64,000 bases of DNA from Ascidiimonas meishanensis (GCF_037782385.1 NZ_JBBEXD010000010.1:1-64000), one strand, 5' to 3'. Numbered from the stretch's first letter, positions 35,120 to 44,206 are shown. Numbers and translations are program-made. The notes: a model not told the origin generated them from the letters alone.

Positions 35120-35719
35120 ATGAGTAAAATTTCTATGCTAGCCTTATTATGGATCATTGCATTCAGCTCCTGCAAAAATTCCAAAAAAGAAATTGACCAA
35201 CTTGAAATTGCAAAACAATACTACCAGGTTCTTGACAATTCTGATCATGCTGGTATGGCAACACTCATAAAAGATAGTATTTTGACCATAGAAACGGAAG
35301 CTGACTATGAACAGAAATTTTCACAGAAAGAATATATAGACTGGTTAAAATGGGACTCCGTATTTGAACCAACTTACAAAATTCTAGATATAGAACAAGA
35401 AAATGGAGCTGTTAAAGCAACGATTTCAAAAATAGATAAAAGAATCTCTTTTCTTCATGAAGAACCCGTTGTTACTCGTCAAGTGATCCGGTTTGACCAC
35501 GATAAAATAATCAGCATTGAAACCACCAAGTATATAATTTTTAATGATACCAAATTTGTTAAAAACAGAGAGGCTCTTTTAAGTTGGATGGAAGAAAATC
35601 ATCCAGATTTAAACAGATTTATATACGACCAAACCGAGGCAGGTGGTTTAAAATACCTAAAAGCCATAGCGCTGTATCAAAATAGAAAATCAAGTGTTGG
35701 AAATGGAAAACAAAATTAG
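35120..35719 (+). CDS. Lipoprotein of unknown function, possibly NTF2/SnoaL-like
   Basis: The 199-residue product begins MSKISMLALLWIIAFSSCKNS, a clear lipoprotein leader with Cys18, which decides the start at 35120. The mature part (QLEIAKQYYQVLDNSDHAGMATLI, then alternating strands, then VIRFDHDKIISIETTKYI) follows the cone-like alpha+beta order of NTF2/SnoaL-type domains, a judgement by eye. No catalytic residues can be assigned. Its end overlaps a 41-codon frame. Confidence 0.65.
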   Translation: MSKISMLALLWIIAFSSCKNSKKEIDQLEIAKQYYQVLDNSDHAGMATLIKDSILTIETEADYEQKFSQKEYIDWLKWDSVFEPTYKILDIEQENGAVKATISKIDKRISFLHEEPVVTRQVIRFDHDKIISIETTKYIIFNDTKFVKNREALLSWMEENHPDLNRFIYDQTEAGGLKYLKAIALYQNRKSSVGNGKQN

Positions 35720-35828
35720 CGTAAATGTGGTTTCTTCTGGAATGGTAGAAGATGCTTATGATAAGGATTGTTTTCTCATACATAACTCTATTCCCATGAA
35801 TAAAGTAATAAATATATACGAAGTGTAA
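35703..35828 (+). CDS. Possible small ORF overlapping the 35.1-kb lipoprotein gene
   Basis: The 41-codon frame begins MENKISVNVVSSGMVEDAYDKD and overlaps the preceding gene by 17 nt. It has no close hallmark and could be a truncated remnant, because it ends 48 nt before the FMN-binding protein gene. Reported with low confidence for completeness. Confidence 0.2.
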   Translation: MENKISVNVVSSGMVEDAYDKDCFLIHNSIPMNKVINIYEV

Positions 35829-35876
35829 AAGGAAATGGAAATAGAGAAATTATAATTAAAAAATTAAAATAGAGCC

Positions 35877-36539
35877 ATGCAAGAATACTCAAAATCAAAA
35901 CTAAACATTGTAAAACGCGGAAATAATAGAGCCACGTATGATGTGGAAAAAGTAAATGCCATTTTAGACGCTGGCTTTATTGGCTATGTGAGTTATACAT
36001 ATCAAGAAAGAGCCATTACGCTGCCAATGGCATATGGCAGAAAAGACGATAAAATTTATTTGCATGGTTCTCAAGCAAACAGAATGTTACTCACTTTATT
36101 AGAAGCTAAAACAATGAGTATTACAGTTATGCATTTAGATGCTTTGGTTTTAGCTAGATCTGGATTGCACCATTCTGTAAATTATAGATCTGCAACGCTA
36201 TTTGGTTCCGTAAAAAAAATAGAAAACCCTAAAGAAAAAGATGCCGCTCTGTTTTGTTTTATGGAACATATGATGAAAGGACGTTGGGATGAAATAAGGC
36301 CAATGTATCCAGAAGAATTAAAGAGAACTTTAGTGGTAGAAATGACTATTGAAACTGCTTCTGCTAAAATAAGAGATGTTGGCGTTGAAGATGAGCCAGA
36401 AGATTATGACTTAAATATTTGGGCAGGATTGGTTCCTATAAGGCAAGTAGCAGACTATCCCATTCCAGATAAGGGATTGCCTGAGAAGATGGAAACTCCA
36501 GAACACATTTTAGCATATTACCAAAAGAATAAAGAATAG
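35877..36539 (+). CDS. Pyridoxamine 5'-phosphate oxidase-family FMN-binding protein
   Basis: The 220-residue protein matches the Pyridox_ox_2/NimA-like split-barrel family: RATYDVEKVNAILDAGFIGYVSY, ITLPMAYGRKDDKIYLHGSQANRML and ALVLARSGLHHSVNYRSATLFG are its usual blocks. The barrel binds FMN or a related flavin. Members reduce or bind small aromatic substrates, and the exact activity here is not known. A GNAT acetyltransferase follows 76 nt later, a neighbour pair often seen among accessory detoxification genes. Confidence 0.9.
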   Translation: MQEYSKSKLNIVKRGNNRATYDVEKVNAILDAGFIGYVSYTYQERAITLPMAYGRKDDKIYLHGSQANRMLLTLLEAKTMSITVMHLDALVLARSGLHHSVNYRSATLFGSVKKIENPKEKDAALFCFMEHMMKGRWDEIRPMYPEELKRTLVVEMTIETASAKIRDVGVEDEPEDYDLNIWAGLVPIRQVADYPIPDKGLPEKMETPEHILAYYQKNKE

Positions 36540-36615
36540 AAAAAATGCGAATCAGTTCCTGAATAGTTTAATTTTAATGAAACTGTGAACAAATACAAAC
36601 TGAAAATGGAACCCT

Positions 36616-37146
36616 ATGGAAATAAGAAATAGTGTTTTGAACGACTTACCAAAAATTTTTGAGCTGTATCACATCGCAACGAATTTTATGCAATCAAAAA
36701 ATCAAGTTGCCTGGCCTGAATTTTCCAGAGACTTAATTATTGAAGAAATTGAAGATTTAAGGCAATGGAAGCTTTTAATAAACGGTAAAATTGCGTGTAT
36801 TTGGGCAACTACATTAAAGGACGAATTAATCTGGGGAAAGGAAAACACAGACCCTTCTGTATACATTCACAGAATTGCGACTGATCCCTATTTTCGTGGA
36901 CAAAAACTCGTTAAACAAATTGTACGTTGGGCAGACAATTATTGTATCAATCACCACTTAGATTATATAAGAATGGACACGGTTGGTCTAAATCAAGGGC
37001 TAATTAAACATTATGAGAAACTTGGTTTTACTTTTTTAGGAACAAAGGAACTTGATAATGTAACTAATTTACCCAAACACTATAGTGAAGGACCCGTTTG
37101 TTTATTTCAAAGAAAAGTAAAAAATAAGGGCAAACATAGCGTATGA
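36616..37146 (+). CDS. GNAT-family N-acetyltransferase
   Basis: The 176-residue protein has the GNAT order of strands and the acetyl-CoA pyrophosphate loop at VYIHRIATDPYFRGQKLVKQIVRWA (about residues 88-112), with a final VSxxNxxxxxxYEKLGF-like block at about 130-145 (TVGLNQGLIKHYEKLGFTFLG). The substrate cannot be inferred. It is flanked by the FMN-binding protein gene and a small gene with a TTG start. Confidence 0.88.
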   Translation: MEIRNSVLNDLPKIFELYHIATNFMQSKNQVAWPEFSRDLIIEEIEDLRQWKLLINGKIACIWATTLKDELIWGKENTDPSVYIHRIATDPYFRGQKLVKQIVRWADNYCINHHLDYIRMDTVGLNQGLIKHYEKLGFTFLGTKELDNVTNLPKHYSEGPVCLFQRKVKNKGKHSV

Positions 37147-37203
37147 ATGTAAAGAAAGAATAATGATGTTGCTTCTTAAAAAGAAACAGAAATCACTACC
37201 ATT

Positions 37204-37545
37204 TTGAAAATAAACTATAACAATAAGAAATTTAGACCTATCAAGAACACTGAAAATGGGGAAACAACAGAGGAAACCATTTTTGAGTATAAACAAGACG
37301 GTAAAATTTTAACCTCAGAATATGAGGGTGGACACATTAAAAAAGGACATTTAATTGGATTAGTGGATGAAGATGGAAATATTGAAATGCGCTATCATCA
37401 AATCAACACAAAAGGAGAGTTTATGACTGGAATCTGTTTTTCCAAACCAGAGATTCAATCAAATGGAAAGCTTCGTTTATATGAGAACTGGCAATGGACG
37501 TCAAAAGATAAATCCAAAGGAGAATCCATTTTAGAAGAATTGTAA
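37204..37545 (+). CDS. Small conserved protein often named N-acetylglutamate synthase; TTG start
   Basis: The 113-residue protein is of a small family in Bacteroidota and Firmicutes commonly labelled N-acetylglutamate synthase, though it has no GNAT domain. Typical blocks are EYKQDGKILTSEYEGGHIKKGHLIGLVDEDGNIEMRYHQIN and LRLYENWQWTSKDKSKGESILEEL. It is beta-rich with a repeat-like pattern, and its real function is unknown. No in-frame ATG occurs before an upstream stop at 37177, so TTG at 37204 is the likely start. Confidence 0.75.
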   Translation: MKINYNNKKFRPIKNTENGETTEETIFEYKQDGKILTSEYEGGHIKKGHLIGLVDEDGNIEMRYHQINTKGEFMTGICFSKPEIQSNGKLRLYENWQWTSKDKSKGESILEEL

Positions 37546-38025
37546 ATACCTATAAATAATCAAATCCGCTGCCGCCATTTGGTAACTGGTTGCTTTGCTA
37601 TCCTAATAAGGACAGCAGTATTACTCCATAAAAACAAACTCATCTATTTTCTAAAATAATAATATTTTCTGCAAAGTTTTCTCCACTACTATATCCTTAA
37701 GCGATTGCTTCTGCAACAAATCCTGCTTTCATTGGGTTTAATAATATGTAAGTTAACCCCCTCCAGTTGCAAATTGGAGAGCGTATGGGAGTAGGTGAAA
37801 GAAATTAGTCGTTAAAAAGAGTATCATCGCGCTTTCCAAATAGTATAAACATAGATTTTCACTCTTTCAACCATACCATTTCAAAAAACCAAAACCTTCA
37901 ATATGAATTTCTTTTTTTAGGTAAATTCTTACCTCTAACACGCTCTTTACTAGCTCTTAAGCCCTTTTAAAATTAGCTAATACTTCAAAATCTTTTAGGT
38001 ATATTTACATCCTGATAAAAAATTT
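37546..38025. other. Intergenic region with a transposase fragment and small hairpin
   Basis: Besides the RAYT-like fragment at 37697-37756 there is a short hairpin CTCCA...TGGAG at 37761-37779. The last ~100 bp lead into the FISUMP gene. No other gene was seen. Confidence 0.5.
37697..37756 (-). pseudogene. Fragment of a REP-associated tyrosine transposase (Y1_Tnp/RAYT)
   Basis: On the minus strand the sequence reads LTYILLNPMKAGFVAEAIA then stop. The Y-I-x-x-N-P-x-K-A-G block is the conserved tail of the Y1 transposase HUH-type RAYT proteins. Nothing of the catalytic domain remains. It sits next to a short hairpin that could be a REP-like element. Confidence 0.4.
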
Positions 38026-38745
38026 ATGCGCAAAACAGTAGTCAAATTGTTGGTTTTACTTCCCTTTCTAATGGCTTTTCAATGTGATGAAGATAGAATA
38101 GAACCTGTATCCACCGTCACCGACATAGAAGGAAATGTATATCACACCTTAGAGATTGGAAATCAAACATGGATGCTTGAGAATCTCAAGACAACCACTT
38201 TTAACGATGGAACACCTATTGAGAAATACGAATTTGGAATGGACTGGGGAGATTTACCTGATGAAACACCTCAATACCAATGGGCGGATACTAGCGATCT
38301 GAATAATGTTGTCGAGGAGGAATTACCTTTTGATTTCTATGGAGCCATGTACAACCATTGGGCTATCCAAAGTGGAAAATTAGCTCCTAACGGATGGCGA
38401 ATCCCTACTCCAGCAGATTTTGAGGAATTGGAAAATTATTTGTCTAATAATGGTTTTGAAGGTAATGAGGCAATCGCCTTGAAATCGGTTACCGGATGGT
38501 TACCTTCTTCTGGAAACGGAACAGATGAATTGGGTTTTAACGGTTTGCCAAATGGATATGTCAATACATTTGGCGGTCCCACCGCAGGGCAAGCTATTTG
38601 TACTTGGGCAACAACCAATGTAAATACAGCGCTTCCATTAGGATCTCGCACAAGAGTAATGGTACAACTTTTTAATGCAGGCACTATACTTTATAACAAT
38701 AACTCGATACGAATAGGTGCTGGAATAAGATGCATTAAAGAATAA
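38026..38745 (+). CDS. FISUMP-domain exported protein
   Basis: The 239-residue protein has an exported leader (LLVLLPFLMAFQCDED, possibly lipidated at Cys19 though the box is not canonical). It contains a full Fibrobacter succinogenes major paralogous (FISUMP) domain: DIEGNVYHTLEIGNQTWMLENLKTT at the start, YGAMYNHWAI and GWRIPTPADFEELENYL in the middle, and IRIGAGIRCIKE at the end. FISUMP is a C-type-lectin-like surface domain of unknown ligand, common in Bacteroidota lipoproteins. Confidence 0.85.
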   Translation: MRKTVVKLLVLLPFLMAFQCDEDRIEPVSTVTDIEGNVYHTLEIGNQTWMLENLKTTTFNDGTPIEKYEFGMDWGDLPDETPQYQWADTSDLNNVVEEELPFDFYGAMYNHWAIQSGKLAPNGWRIPTPADFEELENYLSNNGFEGNEAIALKSVTGWLPSSGNGTDELGFNGLPNGYVNTFGGPTAGQAICTWATTNVNTALPLGSRTRVMVQLFNAGTILYNNNSIRIGAGIRCIKE

Positions 38746-39051
38746 ATATTTAACAACCTAAAATTCCCTTTAGGTAGCACTCGTCTAAGCCTTTGAAAGT
38801 AGTATTTATCTTGGCAATTACAAAAAGCATTCAACCTAGATATAGAAATAGCTAACCGCTATTTTAAAACGTACCCTATAAAGTGATTGCAAAGCTTTTT
38901 TATAAAAAGGTGATTTTTCTATTCATCAAAAAAACAACTTCTATATATTTGAAGCCGTAAAGCGGAGTGTATAAAAGAACATACGCTTTTTGCTTGGCAT
39001 AAGGTATCTTACAATTCCTTTTGCATTAAATCTAATCAGTACAGACGCGTA
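38746..39051. other. Intergenic region, nothing recognised
   Basis: No gene, repeat or clear terminator was seen between the FISUMP and PLP-enzyme genes. Confidence 0.5.
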
Positions 39052-40905
39052 ATGCTTACTATTATGAAAGACACTAAAATGCTAAATTATATTAAAGATG
39101 TATTAGAAAATATGCCCGCAGATTGGCTGGGTCTTACCACACATAGATTAGATATTTATGACGAAAAATTGGCTAAAACTCAATTCTTAACGCAGTTTGA
39201 AGCCTTATTCAACAAAAATAACACAGCGTCTGCCGCACTTAGTAACCTGCCTACTGCTTATGACTATATTAGATTGGGGCATCCCCTATCTTGTATTCTA
39301 GAGTGGAGTATTGCCAACTTACACCATTTAAATTCAAAAAATGTCATCAGCTTTGCCTCAAAAACAATTCCCATTTTAGCCATTCTAAGAAAGAATTTGT
39401 TAGCCCACAAAAACACGCAAATCATCTATACAGACACGCTCCCTGATTTTTTTGATATAGCTGTGCTTCGGCAAATTTATGGCTATACATTTGAGCTTAC
39501 TCAGATTAAAAATAGCGAAGAGATTCCCGAATTTAAAGGGACTACTGTTTTTATAACTGCGCAAGATGAAATAGATTCTATTGCTCTTCCCGCCAATATT
39601 GACTTTTTGGTACATTTACATGCCCAGTATGGCAGTATTTTATTAGTAAATGGTGAAAGAAATGAAGACTATATCTCAGAAATACAACATGTAAGAAGGA
39701 GAGAGACTATTGCAATGACCCCCGCCAATTGTCTAGCCAGCCTAAGACTTCTTACCAAACAGTCTTTTGATCCTAAAAAAAATAATCACAAAAACAATAA
39801 AGCACTCGTTACAGATGCTATTAAAACCATAACGGGAACAAACACAAAAGCATTAGTGGCATCTAGCGGACTCTCCATGCAATATGCAATAATGATGGGG
39901 CTTATTCATGATGCGTTGGAAAAGCATCCACAAAAACCCATTAAAATAATTGTACCGCCCAATTGTTATGGTGGAACTAATGACCAGGCAAGACGAGTTG
40001 CTGCATGTATTGATAAGGTAGAAATTTTAGATTTACTGGTAGATGGCGATCATGATATGGTGCAAAGTATTGATTACCTCTTAGAGAAAGTGGCTTATGA
40101 AGACGCGATTCCCTATATTATAGCAGAAATCCCAACCAATCCAAGAGTAGAAGTTCCAGACCTCATCCAATTAAAGGCGGTTTTGAGTAGACCCCGTAAA
40201 ACAGCAACCGGAACATTGGCTATTGATCCTGTTTTTATTTTAGATCAAACCTTTTGTCCTAATGTATATTTTTTGGGAGAAGAGGATGTACTTGCTAGCA
40301 CAAAGACTATTTCTTATGTAAGTGGTTCTAAATTTCCCAGTGGAGGATTATGTACTGCGGGGTACTGTGCAACCAACAAAAAAGGAGAAGCATTGATGGA
40401 TTACATAGAAAAGCATTTAAAAATTTGCGATAATGAGGCAACAAACCATCAAATGGAAATACTAGCCAGACAACTCCCTTCCATGAACCAAAGAATTAAG
40501 GATGCCTATAAGAATACCCGTGAATTTGTAAACTTCATTAAAGATACGTTGCCAGAAGCCAAGATCAATTTTGTTTCAGAAGAACTGGCGCAAAAAGGCT
40601 TTATCCCATCTGTATTCTCATTAGATCTGCCCACCAAAGGATCTACTGAAGAGGAAAGAGAAGCCTACAAAAGAGCATTGAACTACCAATTAATCAATTT
40701 AATGATTAAAGAAATCCCACAGGAAAGTAAGTTTTGTGTGAGCTACGGACAGTTAAAAGGTTGTTATTGGACCATCCCTGCGACCTCTACCCAAGGTACA
40801 ACCAAAGAAGGTGATAAAGATTATATTGTTAGGGTGGCACTTTCACATGATATGGATGTTGAACTCCATAAAAAAGTTTTTCTAAATTTTGTTGAAAATA
40901 TATAA
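39052..40905 (+). CDS. Long Cys/Met-metabolism-type PLP-dependent enzyme
   Basis: The C-terminal ~390 residues follow the cystathionine gamma-synthase/beta-lyase fold: VASSGLSMQYAIM, IIVPPNCYGGT, IAEIPTNPRVEVPDL and the PLP lysine K427 in SYVSGSKFPSGGLC. The first ~230 residues are an extension with no recognised domain, in which YDYIRLGHPLSCILEW and FASKTIPILAIL look helical. At 617 residues it is much longer than the ~390 expected for this family. The reaction cannot be assigned. ATGs at 39052, 39064 and 39076 are all possible starts. Confidence 0.75.
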   Translation: MLTIMKDTKMLNYIKDVLENMPADWLGLTTHRLDIYDEKLAKTQFLTQFEALFNKNNTASAALSNLPTAYDYIRLGHPLSCILEWSIANLHHLNSKNVISFASKTIPILAILRKNLLAHKNTQIIYTDTLPDFFDIAVLRQIYGYTFELTQIKNSEEIPEFKGTTVFITAQDEIDSIALPANIDFLVHLHAQYGSILLVNGERNEDYISEIQHVRRRETIAMTPANCLASLRLLTKQSFDPKKNNHKNNKALVTDAIKTITGTNTKALVASSGLSMQYAIMMGLIHDALEKHPQKPIKIIVPPNCYGGTNDQARRVAACIDKVEILDLLVDGDHDMVQSIDYLLEKVAYEDAIPYIIAEIPTNPRVEVPDLIQLKAVLSRPRKTATGTLAIDPVFILDQTFCPNVYFLGEEDVLASTKTISYVSGSKFPSGGLCTAGYCATNKKGEALMDYIEKHLKICDNEATNHQMEILARQLPSMNQRIKDAYKNTREFVNFIKDTLPEAKINFVSEELAQKGFIPSVFSLDLPTKGSTEEEREAYKRALNYQLINLMIKEIPQESKFCVSYGQLKGCYWTIPATSTQGTTKEGDKDYIVRVALSHDMDVELHKKVFLNFVENI

Positions 40906-40940
40906 GTACGCAAGAGATAGTGAACAATCTAAGAAGAATC

Positions 40941-41510
40941 TTAAGATGGAGTAATTTTTAAAAAATGAAACGCGTAAAAAGTAACAAGATGATTACCTAT
41001 CAAACCTACTCCTAGACAATATCCATATTCTTTTTTATAAGTATTTGTACTATCGCCCTTATTGTTAAAAATTATAGTATTATCATAATCCAAGGTTAAT
41101 TCTAGATCAGAAAACTCTTCTAATGATTTGAGTTTCTTCAAGTTTAAAATATTGACCTTCTCGTTAATACTAAATTGATGTAAGCTTTTCCCCCAAGGGC
41201 TTTTCAATACTTCCTTGGGAAGAGATAATTTCTTAAATCTATTCAAAACCCTATCTGGACTCGGTACATTCAAAAAAAGATTGTCCTTTAGATGATCTTG
41301 AAAGTTACCGCCTCAATACAATCTCCTCCACAAAAATAAATAGACCAAAAAGAATACAATATATCTATCTTTCCAAGAATATTTGTTTTGAGAAAGTAAT
41401 ACGGGTAAACAAGTTTGTAATAAAGAGCCTATATTTTGTTTTTCGAATTCGTCTAAAACAAAATTTAAATACCCAAATGGGCTTATGTGAGAAGATTTAA
41501 GTGTTTTCAT
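40941..41510 (-). pseudogene. Broken, truncated IS1380-type transposase
   Basis: Minus-strand frames read MKTLKSSHISPFGYLNFVLDEFEKQNIGSLL (start at 41510) and, after frameshifts around 41280-41330, VPSPDRVLNRFKKLSL...ELTLDYDNTIIFNNKGD...YKKEYGYCLGVGLIG. These match the N-terminal part of IS1380-family transposases, including the first catalytic aspartate region LDYDNT. The frame ends soon after, and the C-terminal two thirds are missing. The element is decayed and inactive. Confidence 0.75.
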
Positions 41511-41550
41511 AACAGTGTCCTGATCAACACCAATTTAGTTGAAAACACAT

Positions 41551-41592
41551 AAAACCGCAAACCTTTGATAACAAATAGTTTGCGGTTGTTTT
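41551..41592 (+). terminator. Hairpin with T-run, probably a terminator
   Basis: AACCGCAAAC and GTTTGCGGTT form a 10-bp perfect stem around a 15-nt loop, followed by GTTTTTT on the plus strand. It lies beyond the transposase remnant and may be a terminator or an end of the dead insertion element. Confidence 0.5.
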
Positions 41593-41743
41593 TTAACCTT
41601 GACATATGGATTTAAGGGTTTTACTGGTGGTTTGAGTAGTGGCCCCAAATTTTCTAAAATCGAACTTTTTATATCGATATTTAAAATCTATAAATACATT
41701 TTTGAAAAATATTTACACATTCTAAAGGTATTTTAAAATTTAT

Positions 41744-41941
41744 TTATTTACATATTTCAATACATAATGTATTTTTTGAAGGTACGCAACCGAATGAGTC
41801 AGGAAAGGTGATAGGGCTAGGGTCAATACAAGATAGACCTCCCGAAGTATAACTTGTTCTACCTCCTTCAATTCCAACTTGAGTAATTAGAGAAATAGTT
41901 TTTTTGTTAAGATTTAATGATTTAAGATTTCTTTTTTTCAT
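41744..41941 (-). CDS. Orphan class I lanthipeptide-like RiPP precursor
   Basis: The 65-residue peptide has a leader MKKRNLKSLNLNKKTISLITQ with the L-N-K-x-T-I-S motif found in Bacteroidota class I lanthipeptide and related natural-product precursors. It continues to a GG at about residues 26-27 and then a core rich in Ser, Thr and Cys (four Cys in the last ~30 residues, ending SFGCVPSKNTLCIEICK). Such a core would be dehydrated and cyclised to thioethers. No LanB/LanC, radical SAM, protease or exporter gene is near, so the modification enzymes must lie elsewhere or be lost. The leader match is by eye. Confidence 0.7.
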   Translation of the reverse strand: MKKRNLKSLNLNKKTISLITQVGIEGGRTSYTSGGLSCIDPSPITFPDSFGCVPSKNTLCIEICK

Positions 41942-42406
41942 GATAAAAAATGTGTAAGATTAATTTTTAAGTAAAGAAAGAATAATTATATAATTTTTCC
42001 TAAGGAAAATTCCCCTTTAACATTCAGGTATTAGTTTTAAAAATAAAAAATCCCCTGCTCCCGCCAGTTTACAACTTATAAACCTACAATTGAGCAAAAA
42101 AATATAAATCAGGCAGATTTCTCACCCCGCTACGCAGAGAGTTCGAAATGACAGTACTTGATGAAGATTAACAAAATATAAAAACCTACCCCGTACATTT
42201 ACTAACTATCAAAAAAACAACCCTGATATTATAGTACTACAACCATAACAAACCTCATTAAAATGCATCTGGTGATCCTTAGCAAAGGTTTAGACCTAGT
42301 TATCGCAAAACTTTTGATACTAGCTCCACCAAGCGATAAAAGAAACCTCTAGGCAGCAACGTATTGAAAAGATTATAGAATTATGTGCTTCGAATACAAA
42401 ATCTCG
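41942..42406. repeat. Intergenic region with dispersed repeat (relatives at 28.0, 25.2, 26.1 and 14.8 kb)
   Basis: ATCCCCTGCTCCCGCCAGTTTACAACTTATAAACC at 42051-42085 matches 27934-27965 almost exactly, and the following ATCAGGC...CGAAATGACAGTACTTGATGAAGATT to 42170 continues the similarity. The remaining bases to the response-regulator stop show nothing recognisable. Confidence 0.6.
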
Positions 42407-43135
42407 CTAAAAGATAAGTTTTTTCAGATTACTCATATAGCCTCTACTCACGCGAACCACATCTGTATTCTGCATCACTACATCATAACTCTTGGTATAT
42501 TTTACCAGCTCTTTTACCTTGTGCATATTTATCATGGCAGAGCGATGTACCCTTAAAAAAATAGCTGGATCCAGTTTTTCTTCTAGCGTGGAGATTCCGT
42601 AATTACTTAAAAATGTATTTTCAGTAGTAATTAACTTAGAATAATCCCCATAAGCTTCCACACGAATAATATCCTTGGTATTTACAGAAACCAACTTCTT
42701 GGCTAGCTGCACCAGAATACGGGTTGGATATTCCGGTTTATCGTTAATCAAACTTTGTGCTAAAGGCAATAAACCTTGCATATCTTTTTCAGAAGAAAGA
42801 CGCTCCACCGCTACCGTAAAACGCTCTAACGTATAAGGCTTCAACAAATAATCAACTGCATGTACTTCAAATGCCTTTAAAGCATACTGATCATAGGCAG
42901 TGGAGAAAATAATCTGGGGCACTTCTTCTAGATGTGTTAGTACTTCAAAGCCCGTCATTCCGGGCATTTGTATGTCCATAAAAGCCAAATCGGGTCTAAA
43001 TTCATTCATTAATTTTACCGCATCTACCCCATTGTTGGCTTCACCTACGAGCACCAGCTCTGGAAATCCCGTAAGGTATTCCTTAATTAACTTCCGCCCT
43101 GCGGCCTCATCGTCTATAATTACAACTTTCTTCAT
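42407..43135 (-). CDS. LytTR-type response regulator
   Basis: The 242-residue protein has a receiver domain (residues 1-115) with DD at 8-9, the phospho-acceptor Asp54 in LAFMDIQMPG and a conserved Lys in VDYLLKPYTL. A LytTR DNA-binding domain follows (about 140-242) with the usual FLRVHRSAMINMHKV block. Its ATG directly follows the kinase stop codon (zero spacing), so it is co-translated with the sensor. LytTR regulators bind paired short sites, and the divergent outer-membrane gene at 44.4 kb is a likely target. Confidence 0.93.
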   Translation of the reverse strand: MKKVVIIDDEAAGRKLIKEYLTGFPELVLVGEANNGVDAVKLMNEFRPDLAFMDIQMPGMTGFEVLTHLEEVPQIIFSTAYDQYALKAFEVHAVDYLLKPYTLERFTVAVERLSSEKDMQGLLPLAQSLINDKPEYPTRILVQLAKKLVSVNTKDIIRVEAYGDYSKLITTENTFLSNYGISTLEEKLDPAIFLRVHRSAMINMHKVKELVKYTKSYDVVMQNTDVVRVSRGYMSNLKKLIF

Positions 43136-44206
43136 TTAAATACTGAATTCTATTTTTAACCCCTTGGGAGTATTGTCTAAAATTCGCAATTTACTCTGGT
43201 ACATTTTTTCCAATCGCAACCGCGTATTAGAAAGTCCTACCCCACTGTTAAGGGCTGTTTCTTTGTCTTGAATACCAATACCTGTATCAGAAATTTGAAA
43301 CCAAAGTTTCCCTCCTCTTTTTTGAATCTTAATTTCAATCTCTCCCCCTTCAATAAGTGTTGCCAAACCGTGCTTTACAGAGTTCTCTACCAAGGGTTGT
43401 AAAATCATGGGCGGTACTTTTTCCTCCATCGCCTCCTTGTCTACCTGAATGTTGATGGAAAGCCTATCCCCAAAACGTTCTTTTTCAAGATCTAAGTATT
43501 TTTTTACAAAGGCAAGCTCTTCTTCCAAAGGCACCAATTCTGTTCTGGAAGCTTGTAACTGATACCGAAACAGGTCAGACAACTCTGCAATGAGCTTTCG
43601 CGTCTTTTCCTGTTCTGGAGGAACGCTGGCATTAATCGTATTAAAAATATTGTATAAAAAATGAGGATTCAACTGGGCTTTAATAGCCGATAATTCACTC
43701 TTTAAAGCTGCCTGCCTTAATTCGCCTTCAAGAAGCAGTTTTCTTTGATTCTCCTTAAAATAATTATATGCATGAAGAATCCCAAATTGAAGCACATAGA
43801 ACAAACCGGGTATGTAATTATCCCAGACGCTAAAAGCTCCTCTGAGATGCCCCAATCCATAAAAATCACTTACCGCATAATAGATTTGTTGCCAGACTAT
43901 TACAAAAAAAGGAAGAAAAAAAATGTGCAACAAAAGTCTATTTTTTATGCGCCAATGCTTGAGCTTTCTAAAAATTAACCACCAAAGAGGAATTGTTAAA
44001 AGTAACTTTAAAAGATAATCCAATCCCCCAGAATCAAAAAAACTGTTCACGCTAAATAACGGATCATCTGCTCTTTGAAAACCAAGCCTATTAATCCATA
44101 AAGTAACATAATAGCTAAGGGCAAAAAACAAATAGAAAGCAAGAAAGGCAAGTAACTCGTCTAAACGAACTCCTAAAATTTTTCGGTTAAGCAAATTTCT
44201 ATACAT
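43136..44206 (-). CDS. LytS/YehU-type sensor histidine kinase (four-helix membrane sensor)
   Basis: The 356-residue protein has four membrane helices in its first ~150 residues. A linker follows, then the His_kinase domain of LytS type with phospho-His182 in LNPHFLYNIFNTI and an ATPase domain (PPMILQPLVENSVKHGL N-box; ISDTGIGI G-box). There is no recognised ligand domain, so sensing is through the membrane helices. It is the first gene of a two-gene operon with the LytTR regulator and is divergent from the barrel gene at 44388. Confidence 0.93.
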   Translation of the reverse strand: MYRNLLNRKILGVRLDELLAFLAFYLFFALSYYVTLWINRLGFQRADDPLFSVNSFFDSGGLDYLLKLLLTIPLWWLIFRKLKHWRIKNRLLLHIFFLPFFVIVWQQIYYAVSDFYGLGHLRGAFSVWDNYIPGLFYVLQFGILHAYNYFKENQRKLLLEGELRQAALKSELSAIKAQLNPHFLYNIFNTINASVPPEQEKTRKLIAELSDLFRYQLQASRTELVPLEEELAFVKKYLDLEKERFGDRLSINIQVDKEAMEEKVPPMILQPLVENSVKHGLATLIEGGEIEIKIQKRGGKLWFQISDTGIGIQDKETALNSGVGLSNTRLRLEKMYQSKLRILDNTPKGLKIEFSI

